Origin: Mollicutes bacterium | GTDB taxonomy: Bacteria; Bacillota_I; Bacilli_A; Izemoplasmatales; Izemoplasmataceae | Reading direction: 5' to 3' | DNA: 64,000 bases | Assembly (NCBI GenBank): GCA_003568315.1 | Contig: PWYL01000036.1 | Span: 23,536-87,535 of the forward strand | Shown here: positions 26,679 through 34,583 of the stretch, one piece after another | Layout: each line of letters opens with the position of its first letter | Numbering within the stretch: the first letter of the stretch is position 1 | Position numbers and translations under genes: made by a program | The notes under the pieces: model-generated | Database searches by the model: none | What the model was told of the DNA's origin: nothing | The model's input: the letters and a program-made list of their open reading frames with translations, nothing else

Positions 26679-27830
26679 ATGTTCGATTGGTACGAACACA
26701 AGTTCATCATCTATCTCGTCTGGCTCGTTCTTGTCGTCCTCAAGAAGTGGCGTACCAAAAAGGGCGATTTCGACATATTCCTTTTCATCCTCGCCCTGAC
26801 TTCCTATGTGGTCTTCGCGAGACTCGCCGTTGTCGAGATCGACGAGGTCTACATCGATATCTTGACCTATGGCGGTTTCCTCTATACGGTTTTCATGTTC
26901 GATGTCAAAATTCTCAGCAAGCGGGACCATTCACGAGAAAAGCTCAAGGAACTCAACAAAACCCATGAGGATCTGAAAGACCGTTCCGAACTCTTGCGGC
27001 AACGGTTCATCACCATGCTGGACCTCATGGATGACGGTATCGTCTTCCGCACCGATGACAACACGATATACGGAACAGAGACTTTCTTGAAACTTTCCGG
27101 CCTCTCCGAGCACCAATTCTCATTGGAGGAATTTCTCGAGAGACTCCACCCGGATGACCGTGCGGCCTACCTCGCCGTACTCGACAAGTGTTCACGTAGA
27201 AACCCGAAATACCGTACACATTACCGCATGAAGCGCGGCGCCATCTATGAATGGGTGAAAGAGACCGGGACCATCGTCATCCATGAAGGGCGCAAGATGT
27301 ATATCGCCATTGTGCGCGGCCTCGATGTCCGTCGCTATCCCAAAACCGAGGTCGACCTTCTGAACGAGATCAACATCGGTGACGCCCTCGAAGAAGCCTT
27401 GCAGCGGTTCAACCGGCGACAAGAGCCCTACGCCCTCGTCTTCTTTGAACTTTCGAACATCAAGAACATCAACGAACAGTACGGACGCGACATCGGCGAC
27501 CTCATGATGGGAAAATTCCTCAACAAGCTCGTCTATCATTTCCTCAAAGACACCGAGGCCATCTTCCGTCTGAGCGGTATCCGTTTCGCGATGGTCATCA
27601 CCGACCACCGCAAATTCGAGATGTTGCGGAGGGCCCTCGAAGAGGGAGGGGACCTCGTCAATTTCACCATGACCTTCGGTGAATTGAAAGAGAGCGTATA
27701 TCCCTATTTCGGCATCCAGAACATCGACTACTTCGATGAACCGGTGACAGAGACCATCTCCCGGGGCCACCGGGCTTTGCGGATCGCGCTCGAGGACCGC
27801 ACCCCCGAGAACTATTTCATCATCAAATGA
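26679..27830 (+). CDS. Membrane PAS protein with degenerate GGDEF domain
   Basis: 383 residues. ATG 26679 follows AAAGGTG; a TTG start at 26631 would overlap cdaA and lacks a site. Order: three membrane helices (about 7-21, 29-50, 58-78), a coiled coil (about 80-112), a PAS domain (about 115-220, LLDLMDDGIVF-type start and LHPDDRAAYLAVL) and a GGDEF-fold domain (about 235-383). The GGDEF string is SGIRF and the first metal aspartate region reads FFELSNIKNIN, so both catalytic acidic sites are lost. This is the layout of the sensory half of GdpP without the DHH/DHHA1 phosphodiesterase. Its place behind cdaA suggests a regulator of c-di-AMP synthesis; that is inference. Confidence 0.75.
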   Translation: MFDWYEHKFIIYLVWLVLVVLKKWRTKKGDFDIFLFILALTSYVVFARLAVVEIDEVYIDILTYGGFLYTVFMFDVKILSKRDHSREKLKELNKTHEDLKDRSELLRQRFITMLDLMDDGIVFRTDDNTIYGTETFLKLSGLSEHQFSLEEFLERLHPDDRAAYLAVLDKCSRRNPKYRTHYRMKRGAIYEWVKETGTIVIHEGRKMYIAIVRGLDVRRYPKTEVDLLNEINIGDALEEALQRFNRRQEPYALVFFELSNIKNINEQYGRDIGDLMMGKFLNKLVYHFLKDTEAIFRLSGIRFAMVITDHRKFEMLRRALEEGGDLVNFTMTFGELKESVYPYFGIQNIDYFDEPVTETISRGHRALRIALEDRTPENYFIIK

Positions 27831-27864
27831 CAAGAATCGACATATCAAGAATGAGGAGGGTATC

Positions 27865-28407
27865 ATGGACAAGAAGTCATTGCGGAAGACCTTTCTGCGC
27901 GAAAGGGAAGCGCTGGAGGATCGCATGCACAAGATGCTGAACTTCATGCTCATGGAGAATCTGAAAGAAGTGCTCGCCGAACACGAGCTGGAGAATGTGG
28001 GCGTGTATTATCCCATCAAGAACGAAGTCGACATCCGCTCCCTCAAAGAGCACTACACCCTCTATTATCCCCGGATCGAAGGCGACCGTCTGGTCTTCTA
28101 CAAAGACACCGGAGAATTCGAAAAGGGACCCTTGGGCACAAGAGAGCCCAAGAGTGATGAGGCCATCGACAAGGACGGACTGGATGCCGTCATCGTCCCG
28201 GGATTGGTCTATGATGACGCACTCTATCGTCTGGGCTACGGCAAAGGCTATTTTGACGATTTCCTCAGGGACTACAAGGGGCTTTCCGTCGGGGTCTGTT
28301 TCGAGAAGTTCCGCATGGAGGCCCTCCCCTCCCGGAGCCATGACATCCCCGTGGACATGCTTGTGACCGACAACCAGATTTATGAAAGCAGGCACGATGA
28401 TGTATAG
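27865..28407 (+). CDS. 5-formyltetrahydrofolate cyclo-ligase
   Basis: ATP-dependent conversion of 5-formyl-THF to 5,10-methenyl-THF, salvaging the folate pool used by fhs, folD and glyA. 180 residues. ATG 27865 follows GAGGAGGG. Motifs: LRKTFLREREAL at the N-terminus, GVYYPIKNEVDIRSL, a DAVIVPGLVYD segment and the family hallmark RLGYGKGYFDDFL near residue 122 that holds ATP and magnesium. The C-terminus overlaps ispD by 11 bp. Confidence 0.95.
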   Translation: MDKKSLRKTFLREREALEDRMHKMLNFMLMENLKEVLAEHELENVGVYYPIKNEVDIRSLKEHYTLYYPRIEGDRLVFYKDTGEFEKGPLGTREPKSDEAIDKDGLDAVIVPGLVYDDALYRLGYGKGYFDDFLRDYKGLSVGVCFEKFRMEALPSRSHDIPVDMLVTDNQIYESRHDDV

Positions 28408-29071
28408 CGTTGTCATTCTTGCGGCCGGAGAGGGGAGCCGCATGGAAGATATGAGTGCGAACAAGGTCCTTTTGAACCTCAACCACAAATCGATCCTCGA
28501 ACGGGCGATGGAATGGTTCAAAGAGGATGGGCTCTGTGAAGAAATCATCCTCGTGGTCGCCGCCGCCGACATGGAATACATGCGTGATCATTTCAAGGCC
28601 AACGCCTATGTCGAGGGCGGCAAAACGAGAAGGGAAAGCGTCTATGCCGGACTCAAGCACGTGAGCAGTCCCTATGTCTTCATCCATGACGGAGCGCGGC
28701 CCTTCATCGGGAAAGAAGTCATCAAGACCCTTTTGGGGGCCTTGGGTGACACGGGGGCGGCGACGCCGGCGCTGATTGTCGATGAGACCTTGAAACGTGT
28801 GAAGGACGACATCGTCACCGAACATATGGACCGCGAGGGCATCCACCGGATCCAAACGCCTCAGGCGTTTGAGACGGATCTGATCAGGAAAGCCCACGAC
28901 GAAGCGGAAAAGAAAGGTTTGGAAGCGACTTGTGACGTGACCATCCTGGAAGAGACGCTGGGTGTGAAGGCCCGTGTTGTCAAGGGTCATCCCTTCAACA
29001 TCAAACTCACCCGTGCCGAAGACGTACCCTTGTTGGAGATGATAGCCGATGCAGAGGATTGGACAAAGTAG
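28397..29071 (+). CDS. ispD: 2-C-methyl-D-erythritol 4-phosphate cytidylyltransferase
   Basis: Third step of the MEP isoprenoid pathway, adding CMP to methylerythritol phosphate. 224 residues. Two adjacent ATGs (28397, 28400) are possible starts; the ribosome site is weak (AGCAGG), consistent with coupling to the upstream gene it overlaps. Motifs: ILAAGEGSRM with catalytic arginine, NKVLLNL with lysine, VHDGARPF-type string IHDGARPFI, and TPQAFETDLI; the lysine of VKGHPFNIKLT lies near the end. It overlaps ispF by 23 bp. Confidence 0.96.
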   Translation: MMYSVVILAAGEGSRMEDMSANKVLLNLNHKSILERAMEWFKEDGLCEEIILVVAAADMEYMRDHFKANAYVEGGKTRRESVYAGLKHVSSPYVFIHDGARPFIGKEVIKTLLGALGDTGAATPALIVDETLKRVKDDIVTEHMDREGIHRIQTPQAFETDLIRKAHDEAEKKGLEATCDVTILEETLGVKARVVKGHPFNIKLTRAEDVPLLEMIADAEDWTK

Positions 29072-29573
29072 GGACACCCACCGGCTTATAACCGGGAAAT
29101 CGCTTGTTTTGGGGGGAATCGATATTCCGTCCCCATATGCTGTGGATGCGCATAGCGACGGTGATTGTCTCTTGCACGCCATTGCCGAGGCCTTTCTCGG
29201 CGCCTTGGCGCTGGGAGACCTCGGAAAACATTTCCCCGATACTCCCGGCAAGGATGAGGGGCGTGACTCCGCCAAGATGCTCGAAGCTGTCTATCGCCTG
29301 GTGCGGGAACATGATTTCCACCTTGTCAATCTCGATGCGACCGTGCATCTCGAGCGACCGAAACTCGCTTCCCACATCGATTCCATGCGAGAACGGATCG
29401 CCGGGATCCTTGGCGTCTCTATCGACAGAGTGAGTGTGAAAGCGACACGCGGAGAGAAGGTCGGACCAATCGGCAAGGAAGAGGCGATCACGGCCGAATG
29501 TGTCCTCCTTTTGGAAAAGAAGAGCAGAATAGAGTACCTCCGGAACCGAAAACGTGACGGAAAGCGGGTGTGA
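29049..29573 (+). CDS. ispF: 2-C-methyl-D-erythritol 2,4-cyclodiphosphate synthase
   Basis: Fifth MEP-pathway step; closes the cyclodiphosphate ring. 174 residues with a slightly long C-terminal tail. The metal ligands of the usual DxH motif appear as SRDTHRL near residue 8. Then come HSDGDCLLHAIAEAFLGA, GDLGKHFPDT, the helix KDEGRDSAKML and the C-terminal VSVKATRGEKVGPIG, where the family has TTTE-like residues. The N-terminal leader is shorter than in many homologues. Translation is likely coupled to ispD by the overlap. Confidence 0.94.
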   Translation: MQRIGQSRDTHRLITGKSLVLGGIDIPSPYAVDAHSDGDCLLHAIAEAFLGALALGDLGKHFPDTPGKDEGRDSAKMLEAVYRLVREHDFHLVNLDATVHLERPKLASHIDSMRERIAGILGVSIDRVSVKATRGEKVGPIGKEEAITAECVLLLEKKSRIEYLRNRKRDGKRV

Positions 29574-29575
29574 GC

Positions 29576-29857
29576 ATGACCGAAGAGAACATGGAAAAAC
29601 AAGAGGCCGTCGAGACGGATCACGGAAACTTCATCTTGGTGAAAGATTTCAAGGAAGCTTTCGAATTGAAGACGTTCAGCGAGCGCTACGTGGACTATCT
29701 CGACCACTACATCTATATTGTCGGTGATGTGAGCGGGGAGAAACTCCGCTTGAAGGGTTTCGCCCAGAAGGACAAAGACAGGATTTTCGATTATCTGATG
29801 GAATCGACAACGCCCAACGCACCCTATTTCATTCTCAAGCGCAGGAAGGAAAACTGA
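29576..29857 (+). CDS. yutD: YutD-family protein (DUF1027)
   Basis: 93 residues. The start ATG 29576 lies 2 bp after the ispF stop; a GTG at 29570 is an alternative. The core FKARYxxxLxxYxYIVGDxxxxxLRLKGF pattern is met by FSERYVDYLDHYIYIVGD followed by KLRLKGF, and the C-terminus APYFILKR also fits YutD as I remember it. Function unknown. The neighbours NifU-like (YutI) and PgpA (YutG) are encoded near yutD in Bacillus as well, which supports the call. Confidence 0.75.
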   Translation: MTEENMEKQEAVETDHGNFILVKDFKEAFELKTFSERYVDYLDHYIYIVGDVSGEKLRLKGFAQKDKDRIFDYLMESTTPNAPYFILKRRKEN

Positions 29858-29899
29858 GAAATTTTGTGCGTTTTTCTCCACAGAAACACCTCCATCATG

Positions 29900-29905
29900 T
29901 ATAAT
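29900..29905 (+). promoter_or_regulatory. -10 box upstream of the NifU-like gene
   Basis: TATAAT, about 28 bp before the start codon at 29934 and downstream of the yutD stop. The -35 is unclear. It matches the other TATAATGG-type boxes in this window. Confidence 0.5.
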
Positions 29906-29933
29906 GGCCCGTAGAAAAGAGGTGTCATACAGC

Positions 29934-30167
29934 ATGGAACAAAAAGAGATGGAAGAACAAGTCAAGAAAGTCATAGAGAAGATCCGCCCCTACATCAATC
30001 GCGACGGCGGTGACATCCGTTTCGTCAAACTCGTGGACGGTATTGTCTATGTCGAACTCACGGGAGCCTGCGTCGGTTGTGCCCTCGTGGACACGACTCT
30101 CACCCAAGGTGTCGAGGCTCTCCTTCTCGAAGAAGTTCCGGGCGTCATCGGCGTCGAACACATCTGA
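29934..30167 (+). CDS. NifU C-terminal-like iron-sulfur scaffold protein
   Basis: 77 residues, the length of stand-alone Nfu domains. Start ATG 29934 follows AGAGGTG; an in-frame ATG at 29904 lies on the -10 box. It shows IRPYINRDGGDIRFVKLVDGIVYVEL and the cluster-binding CVGC (LTGACVGCALVDTTL), then the usual helix and IGVEHI end. Such proteins bind a 4Fe-4S cluster between two monomers and hand it to target enzymes. It corresponds to Bacillus YutI, fitting its neighbours. Confidence 0.93.
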   Translation: MEQKEMEEQVKKVIEKIRPYINRDGGDIRFVKLVDGIVYVELTGACVGCALVDTTLTQGVEALLLEEVPGVIGVEHI

Positions 30168-30183
30168 AGAACGGAGTGAAGAG

Positions 30184-30723
30184 ATGGCAGAAAACGAAAC
30201 GGCGAAGATTCCAAAGGAATACGCTGATGATCGTGTGAATGACACGAAAACGCGCGATGTCGTCGTCAAGATGATGAAAGAACGCGGTGTGGAACTCTCC
30301 GATATCGCGGCCATCACATACGGTCTGCAAGGGAAATACATTCCCGGTCTTTCGGAAAAGACCTGTCTGGAGCATGTCGAGCGGGTCGTCATGAAACGCG
30401 AGGTCCAAAACGCCATCCTCACCGGTCTCGAACTGGACAAACTTGCCGAGAGCGGCGCCATGAGCGAGCCCTTGCGGGGGATGCTGCTGGAGGATTACGG
30501 CCTCTACGGTGTCGACGAGGTCTTGGCGCTCGCCATCGTCAACGTGTATGGTTCCATCGGCTTCACGAATTTCGGCTACGTGGACAAGACAAAACCCGGC
30601 ATCATCAAGAAACTCGATGAGATCGGCAAGAACACCGACCAGTGCCACACGTTTCTCGATGATATTGTCGGTGCCATCGCCGCTGCGGCGGCGAGTTCCA
30701 TCGCGCACCGGTATGCTGGATGA
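30184..30723 (+). CDS. pgpA: Phosphatidylglycerophosphatase A family protein (YutG-like)
   Basis: 179 residues. The start ATG 30184 follows GGAGTG; upstream in-frame sequence belongs to the gene before. The segments MKERGVELSDIAAITYGLQGKYIPGLS, VERVVMKREVQNAILTGLELD, YGVDEVLALAIVNVYGSIGFTNFGYVDK and HTFLDDIVGAIAAAAASSIAHR match the YutG group closely as I recall it. This group is shorter and less hydrophobic than E. coli PgpA, so its true substrate is not certain. A terminator starts at its stop codon. Confidence 0.85.
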   Translation: MAENETAKIPKEYADDRVNDTKTRDVVVKMMKERGVELSDIAAITYGLQGKYIPGLSEKTCLEHVERVVMKREVQNAILTGLELDKLAESGAMSEPLRGMLLEDYGLYGVDEVLALAIVNVYGSIGFTNFGYVDKTKPGIIKKLDEIGKNTDQCHTFLDDIVGAIAAAAASSIAHRYAG

Positions 30724-30747
30724 AAGCGCCCCGGGGCGCTTTTTTTG
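30723..30747 (+). terminator. Terminator after pgpA
   Basis: AAAGCGCC, loop CCGG, GGCGCTTT, then a run of T to about 30746. A textbook intrinsic terminator. Confidence 0.9.
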
Positions 30748-30865
30748 TGGGCGTGAGACACCATGATGGTGGGAAATCGCTTAACAAAGACGAAACACGA
30801 TACGCGTGCATCGCCCATGGAATACACGTACCCACCCCTTCCATGTTTTCCCTGCGTCGTTTCTG

Positions 30866-30874
30866 TGCTATACT
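30866..30874 (+). promoter_or_regulatory. Extended -10 promoter of the S1-domain gene
   Basis: TGC followed by TATACT at 30869-30874, with TTTTCC 17 bp upstream. The leader would be about 20 nt and contains GGAGGTG. The 120 bp between the pgpA terminator and this box hold nothing I recognise. Confidence 0.55.
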
Positions 30875-30901
30875 GAAAACAGTTTTCATGGAGGTGCCAT
30901 C

Positions 30902-31255
30902 ATGCGAGAAGGCGATGTCGTTCAAGGCACAATCACAGCCATCAAGCCCTACGGGGCTTTTGTCGACGTCGACGGGAGAAAAGGCCTCGTCCACATCTCC
31001 GAAGTCGTGCATGGTTATGTCTATGACATCGAGGATTTCCTCCAACAAGCGAAGACCTACAAATTCAAGGTCCTCTCTATAGACGAGGAGGGACGGCTCT
31101 CTTTGAGCAGGAAGGCTCTCAAGAGACAGCCAAGGCGAATGATAGTCACATTGAAGGAGGGGTTCGCCCCCTTGAAAAAAAGACTTCCCCATTGGATCCG
31201 TGAATGGCATGGAGGAAATCCCACAAAGGAAACGGAGGATGAAAAAGATGATTGA
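30902..31255 (+). CDS. S1-domain RNA-binding protein (YugI/GSP13-like)
   Basis: 117 residues. The start ATG 30902 follows GGAGGTG; the longer frame to 30806 would precede the promoter. One S1 domain fills residues 1-75: [37 protein letters not shown] is the classic motif. The C-terminal 40 residues are basic and then acidic (ETEDEKDD). Small S1 proteins of this type bind ribosomes or mRNA under stress; the actual role here is unknown. It overlaps pgi by 8 bp, the usual arrangement of YugI next to pgi in Bacillus relatives. Confidence 0.9.
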   Translation: MREGDVVQGTITAIKPYGAFVDVDGRKGLVHISEVVHGYVYDIEDFLQQAKTYKFKVLSIDEEGRLSLSRKALKRQPRRMIVTLKEGFAPLKKRLPHWIREWHGGNPTKETEDEKDD

Positions 31256-32582
31256 TGTGCGACTCGAGCATGTGCGCCCCTTTGTACAAGACAAAAAAAG
31301 CATTGCCGATCTCGAAAGAAGGATTGCCAATGCCAAGAAGGCATTGGCAGAGAAAAAAGGCCCCGGGAGCGCCTTCACCGGCTGGTTGGACCTTCCCGCA
31401 AGAATGCGCGAAGAATTGGATCGCATCCGCTCTGTGGCCGCTCGACAAAGAGAAAAGAGCGATGTGTTGCTGGTGATCGGCATCGGTGGTTCCTACCTCG
31501 GTGCCCGTGCCGCCTTGGAGGCTTTGGATGCATACTTCCCGAAAGACGATGGTCCCGAAGTCATCTTTGCCGGCCACAACATTTCGGGGGAATACTTGGA
31601 AGATTTGCGTGACTACCTTCGACACAAGCGGTTTTCCATCAATGTCATCAGCAAATCCGGTACCACCACCGAGCCCGCTATCGCTTTCCGTTTTTTCCGG
31701 CGTCTGCTCGAGGAGACGGTCGGTGTGGGCGAGGCCCGCGAACGCATCGTCGTCACGACGGACGCCGCAAAAGGTGCTTTGCGGGAACTGGCGCAAAAAG
31801 AGGGATACGAGACGTTCGTCATCCCCGACGATGTCGGCGGCCGGTATAGCTTTTTGACCCCGGTGGGGCTTTTCCCCGTCGCTTTCGGGGGTCACGACAT
31901 CGCGGCCGTCATCGCGGGAGCGGAAAACGCCCGAAAGAGATATTTCGCCAATCCCGAAAGCGAAAATCCGCTCGATGCCTACGTCCTTCACAGGAACGCA
32001 CTCTATGCGGCCGGCAAGAAGATCGAGCTCTTCGTCCATTACGAGCCGAAGTTCTCTCATCTTGCCGAATGGTGGAAACAGCTCTTCGGTGAAAGTGAGG
32101 GCAAGGATGGGAAAGGGCTGTTTGTGGCCAATGCGAGTTTCACGACGGACCTCCATTCATTGGGCCAATACATCCAGGAAGGGGAAAGACATCTCTTTGC
32201 GACGGTGTTTTCCGTCAAGAGACCAAGAAGGGATGCCGTCATCAAAGAAGAGAAAGATGACAGCGACAATCTGAACTATCTCGCCGGGATGACCGTCGAC
32301 ACCGTGAACAAAAAGGCGATGGAGGGAACCCTCATCGCCCACGAAAGCGGGAATGTCCCCTCGATCGTCATCGAGACGGAAGAGATGGACGCCCGCACGT
32401 TCGGTCATGTCATCTACTTTTTCGAACTCGCTTGCGCCTTGAGCGGCTATGTCCTCGGTGTCAACCCCTTCGACCAGCCCGGGGTGGAAGCCTACAAACG
32501 GAACATGTTCGCCCTCCTCGGGAAGAAGGGATTCGAGGATTGCGCCCGGGAATTGGAACAACGCATGAAAAAAACACGTTGA
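31248..32582 (+). CDS. pgi: Glucose-6-phosphate isomerase
   Basis: Glycolytic interconversion of glucose-6-phosphate and fructose-6-phosphate. 444 residues, the shorter Bacillus-type length. ATG 31248 is 9 bases after GGAGG (31234-31238); the ATG at 31239 touches that site. Signatures: [45 protein letters not shown], and the catalytic region [12 protein letters not shown]; the C-terminal helix has the catalytic lysine in [15 protein letters not shown]. The TGA abuts the stop of the convergent gene with no base between. Confidence 0.97.
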   Translation: MIDVRLEHVRPFVQDKKSIADLERRIANAKKALAEKKGPGSAFTGWLDLPARMREELDRIRSVAARQREKSDVLLVIGIGGSYLGARAALEALDAYFPKDDGPEVIFAGHNISGEYLEDLRDYLRHKRFSINVISKSGTTTEPAIAFRFFRRLLEETVGVGEARERIVVTTDAAKGALRELAQKEGYETFVIPDDVGGRYSFLTPVGLFPVAFGGHDIAAVIAGAENARKRYFANPESENPLDAYVLHRNALYAAGKKIELFVHYEPKFSHLAEWWKQLFGESEGKDGKGLFVANASFTTDLHSLGQYIQEGERHLFATVFSVKRPRRDAVIKEEKDDSDNLNYLAGMTVDTVNKKAMEGTLIAHESGNVPSIVIETEEMDARTFGHVIYFFELACALSGYVLGVNPFDQPGVEAYKRNMFALLGKKGFEDCARELEQRMKKTR

Positions 32583-32596
32583 TCACGTGTTTTTTT
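32568..32596. terminator. Shared terminator spanning both convergent stop codons
   Basis: AAAAAAACACGT (32568-32579) pairs with ACGTGTTTTTTT (32585-32596) around TGATC. The pgi stop (32580-32582) and the stop of the convergent kinase gene (32585-32583) both lie in the loop region, so the stem encodes the last residues of both proteins. Confidence 0.88.
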
Positions 32597-33455
32597 CAAT
32601 GGTCTTCTTGTCGAAGACACGGAATTTCGCTTTTTTCCCCGTGGCCGAAACTTCGATGGTCTTCGTCTTCGCGAAACATTCGCCATCGCACTGGGCCACC
32701 TCCGGTGCGAACATCGTCGCTTTGACATGCCGCGCCTTCTTGGTGAAGATGTAGCGGCGGAGCTTGGTATGAAGACCCAGGTAGACACTGAGAAAAATCA
32801 GGAATATCAGGAACCGGCGCACCCTGTGGACCACGATGACCTGCAGTTCGTCTTCTTCGATGCGGGCGTCGGGAGTGACACGCATGCCGCCGCCGATGTA
32901 TTCGCCGCTGTTGATGTTGATGAGGTAGGCTTTCTTGAACTTGTGCAATTCCCCGTCGATCTCGACTTCCATGTATTTGGGCCGGTAGGTGAGAAACGTG
33001 CGCAACGCGGCGGTGAAATAGGAGAAAGCGCCCGAACGTGAACTCTGACTGACCCGGTGGGCGATGGCCCCGTCCATGCCGAGACCGGAACCGTTCATGA
33101 AGAAACGGGATTTGTTGTCGTGACGCATACGGAGGATTGGTTGTGTCTTCGGTTGCTGTTTCTTCAAGGAGCGGAGGAAATCGTTGCCCGAACCCACACC
33201 CATCAGATGGATTTCTCTCGGCAGTTGCAGATTGTAGGTCTGGTTCACGAAGGTGTTGATGGTGCCGTCTCCCCCGAGCAAAAGGAGTTTGACATCATGC
33301 GGGGCCTCTTTGATATATTGTTCGACATCCTTGATTTTCAAGACACTTTTCAAACGGAAGGGGACATCGTTCCGTTTGAAGTGGTTGACCAGACGTTTCG
33401 TGAGCCATCTCGCTTTTCTGTTTCTCGAGAGGGGATTGTATAGTATAATATACAT
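32583..33455 (-). CDS. Diacylglycerol/lipid kinase family protein
   Basis: 290 residues; ATG 33455 follows AGAGG at 9 bases, with ATG 33464 as a poorer alternative. The nucleotide motif GGDGTINTFVN lies near residue 60 (LLLLGGDGTIN), then GVGSGNDFLRSL, MNGSGLGMDGAIAHRV and the C-terminal DGECFAKTKTIEVS, as in the DAGK catalytic family (DgkB/YegS/BmrU). These kinases phosphorylate diacylglycerol or related lipids; the substrate is not readable here. A hydrophobic stretch IFLIFLSVYLGL replaces part of the domain link. Monocistronic, convergent with pgi. Confidence 0.88.
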   Translation of the reverse strand: MYIILYNPLSRNRKARWLTKRLVNHFKRNDVPFRLKSVLKIKDVEQYIKEAPHDVKLLLLGGDGTINTFVNQTYNLQLPREIHLMGVGSGNDFLRSLKKQQPKTQPILRMRHDNKSRFFMNGSGLGMDGAIAHRVSQSSRSGAFSYFTAALRTFLTYRPKYMEVEIDGELHKFKKAYLININSGEYIGGGMRVTPDARIEEDELQVIVVHRVRRFLIFLIFLSVYLGLHTKLRRYIFTKKARHVKATMFAPEVAQCDGECFAKTKTIEVSATGKKAKFRVFDKKTIEKNT

Positions 33456-33485
33456 CAAACTCATCCTCTGCGGGGGTTATACCCA

Positions 33486-33494
33486 ATTATAGCA
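33486..33494 (-). promoter_or_regulatory. Extended -10 promoter of the lipid kinase gene
   Basis: On the minus strand TGC directly precedes TATAAT (33491-33486). The -35 is weak. The leader to 33455 would be about 20-25 nt. It is divergent from tsaE, for which no clear promoter is visible. Confidence 0.55.
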
Positions 33495-33556
33495 TGAATG
33501 ACGGCATCAATGCACTCCACGCGAAAGATTATCACTGTATGAAGGAGGTGGAGGCC

Positions 33557-34006
33557 GTGCGAATCGTACGTATCGTGAACAACCTTCAAGAGACCGAAGG
33601 ACTCGCCCAAGAACTCGCCTTACATGTGGGAAAGGGCTTCGTTCTGGGGCTTGAAGGTGATTTGGGCGCCGGGAAGACGACATTCACGAAATATCTGGGC
33701 AGGGCCTTGGGCATCCAAGACACCATCAATTCGCCCACCTTCACCATCATGAAAGTCTATGAGCACAATCCGCCACTTTATCATATCGACGCCTACCGTC
33801 TGGAAGGGGAGACTGATGATTTCGACCTCGAGGAATACATCATCGATGATGGTGTCGCGATCATCGAATGGTACAAGAACATCGAGAGTTTCCTTCCCGA
33901 CTCCTTCCTTTCCATCGAGTTCGAGTGGCTCGGCGAAACCAAAAGGAGATGCATCATCGAAGGGAGGGGGGAATATGCGGAAATCGCCGCTTCGCTTGGT
34001 GATTGA
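33557..34006 (+). CDS. tsaE: tRNA threonylcarbamoyladenosine biosynthesis ATPase TsaE
   Basis: ATPase of the t6A37 complex that acts with TsaB and TsaD. 149 residues from GTG 33557, which stands 5 bases after AGGAGGTGG (33543-33551); ATG 33539 would overlap that site. Walker A is GDLGAGKTTFTK near residue 35, then SPTFTIMKVYE and HIDAYRLEG, and IIDDGVAIIEWYKNI, all hallmarks. It overlaps tsaB by 32 bp, so the two are translated as a pair. Confidence 0.95.
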   Translation: MRIVRIVNNLQETEGLAQELALHVGKGFVLGLEGDLGAGKTTFTKYLGRALGIQDTINSPTFTIMKVYEHNPPLYHIDAYRLEGETDDFDLEEYIIDDGVAIIEWYKNIESFLPDSFLSIEFEWLGETKRRCIIEGRGEYAEIAASLGD

Positions 34007-34583
34007 CACCGCCACCGACTATCTTTATGTGGGTCTTTTCGCAGAGTCTTCTCCACTGGAAGAACACCATAGAAAAGGGCAAAACGATCATTCGGTCCAT
34101 CTCATGAAAAAGGTGGAGGATGTGTGTGCTTCCGGAGGCATCACCCCGACTGATCTCGATGACATCGTCGTCGGTGTCGGGCCCGGCAGTTACACCGGTG
34201 TTCGCATCGGAGTGACCGTCGCGAAAGTTCTGGCCTGGAGTCTCGACAAGCCCCTGTACACAGTCAGTTCGCTTGCACTCATGGCAAGCGGGACCGAAGG
34301 GTTGGTCCTTTCCAATGTCGATGCCCGGAGAGGGAACGCCTTCCTCGGTCTTTATGAGGTCTCTGCTGCGACGATGAAAACCGTCGAGACGGATCGGCAC
34401 ACCGCATTCGCGGCCTTCATCGAAAGTCTCACCGCTGAACCGCGGACCATCACAGTCGGTCGTCCGGACATCCGCCGGCTGGAAAAGGGCGGTTTCTTGA
34501 AAAGGGTGGAGAACATACATACGGTGGCACCGAACTATCTTCGCAAGACCAAAGCCGAAAGGCAGAAGGCTTGCAGCGCATGA
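33975..34583 (+). CDS. tsaB: tRNA threonylcarbamoyladenosine biosynthesis protein TsaB
   Basis: Non-catalytic ASKHA-fold partner of TsaD. 202 residues. Start ATG 33975 follows GGGAGGGGGG. It begins LVIDTATDYLYVGLF, and has QNDHSVHLMKKVEDV, VVGVGPGSYTGVRIGVTVAKVLAW (the strongest family motif), SSLALMA and NVDARRGNAFLGLYE. The C-terminus is short. It overlaps tsaE and touches the rimI start by 4 bp, so the whole cluster looks like one transcript. Confidence 0.94.
   Translation: MRKSPLRLVIDTATDYLYVGLFAESSPLEEHHRKGQNDHSVHLMKKVEDVCASGGITPTDLDDIVVGVGPGSYTGVRIGVTVAKVLAWSLDKPLYTVSSLALMASGTEGLVLSNVDARRGNAFLGLYEVSAATMKTVETDRHTAFAAFIESLTAEPRTITVGRPDIRRLEKGGFLKRVENIHTVAPNYLRKTKAERQKACSA

Noticed and set aside
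26679..27830. Active diguanylate cyclase
   Set aside because: GGDEF is SGIRF and the first metal aspartate is replaced, so cyclic di-GMP synthesis is not expected.
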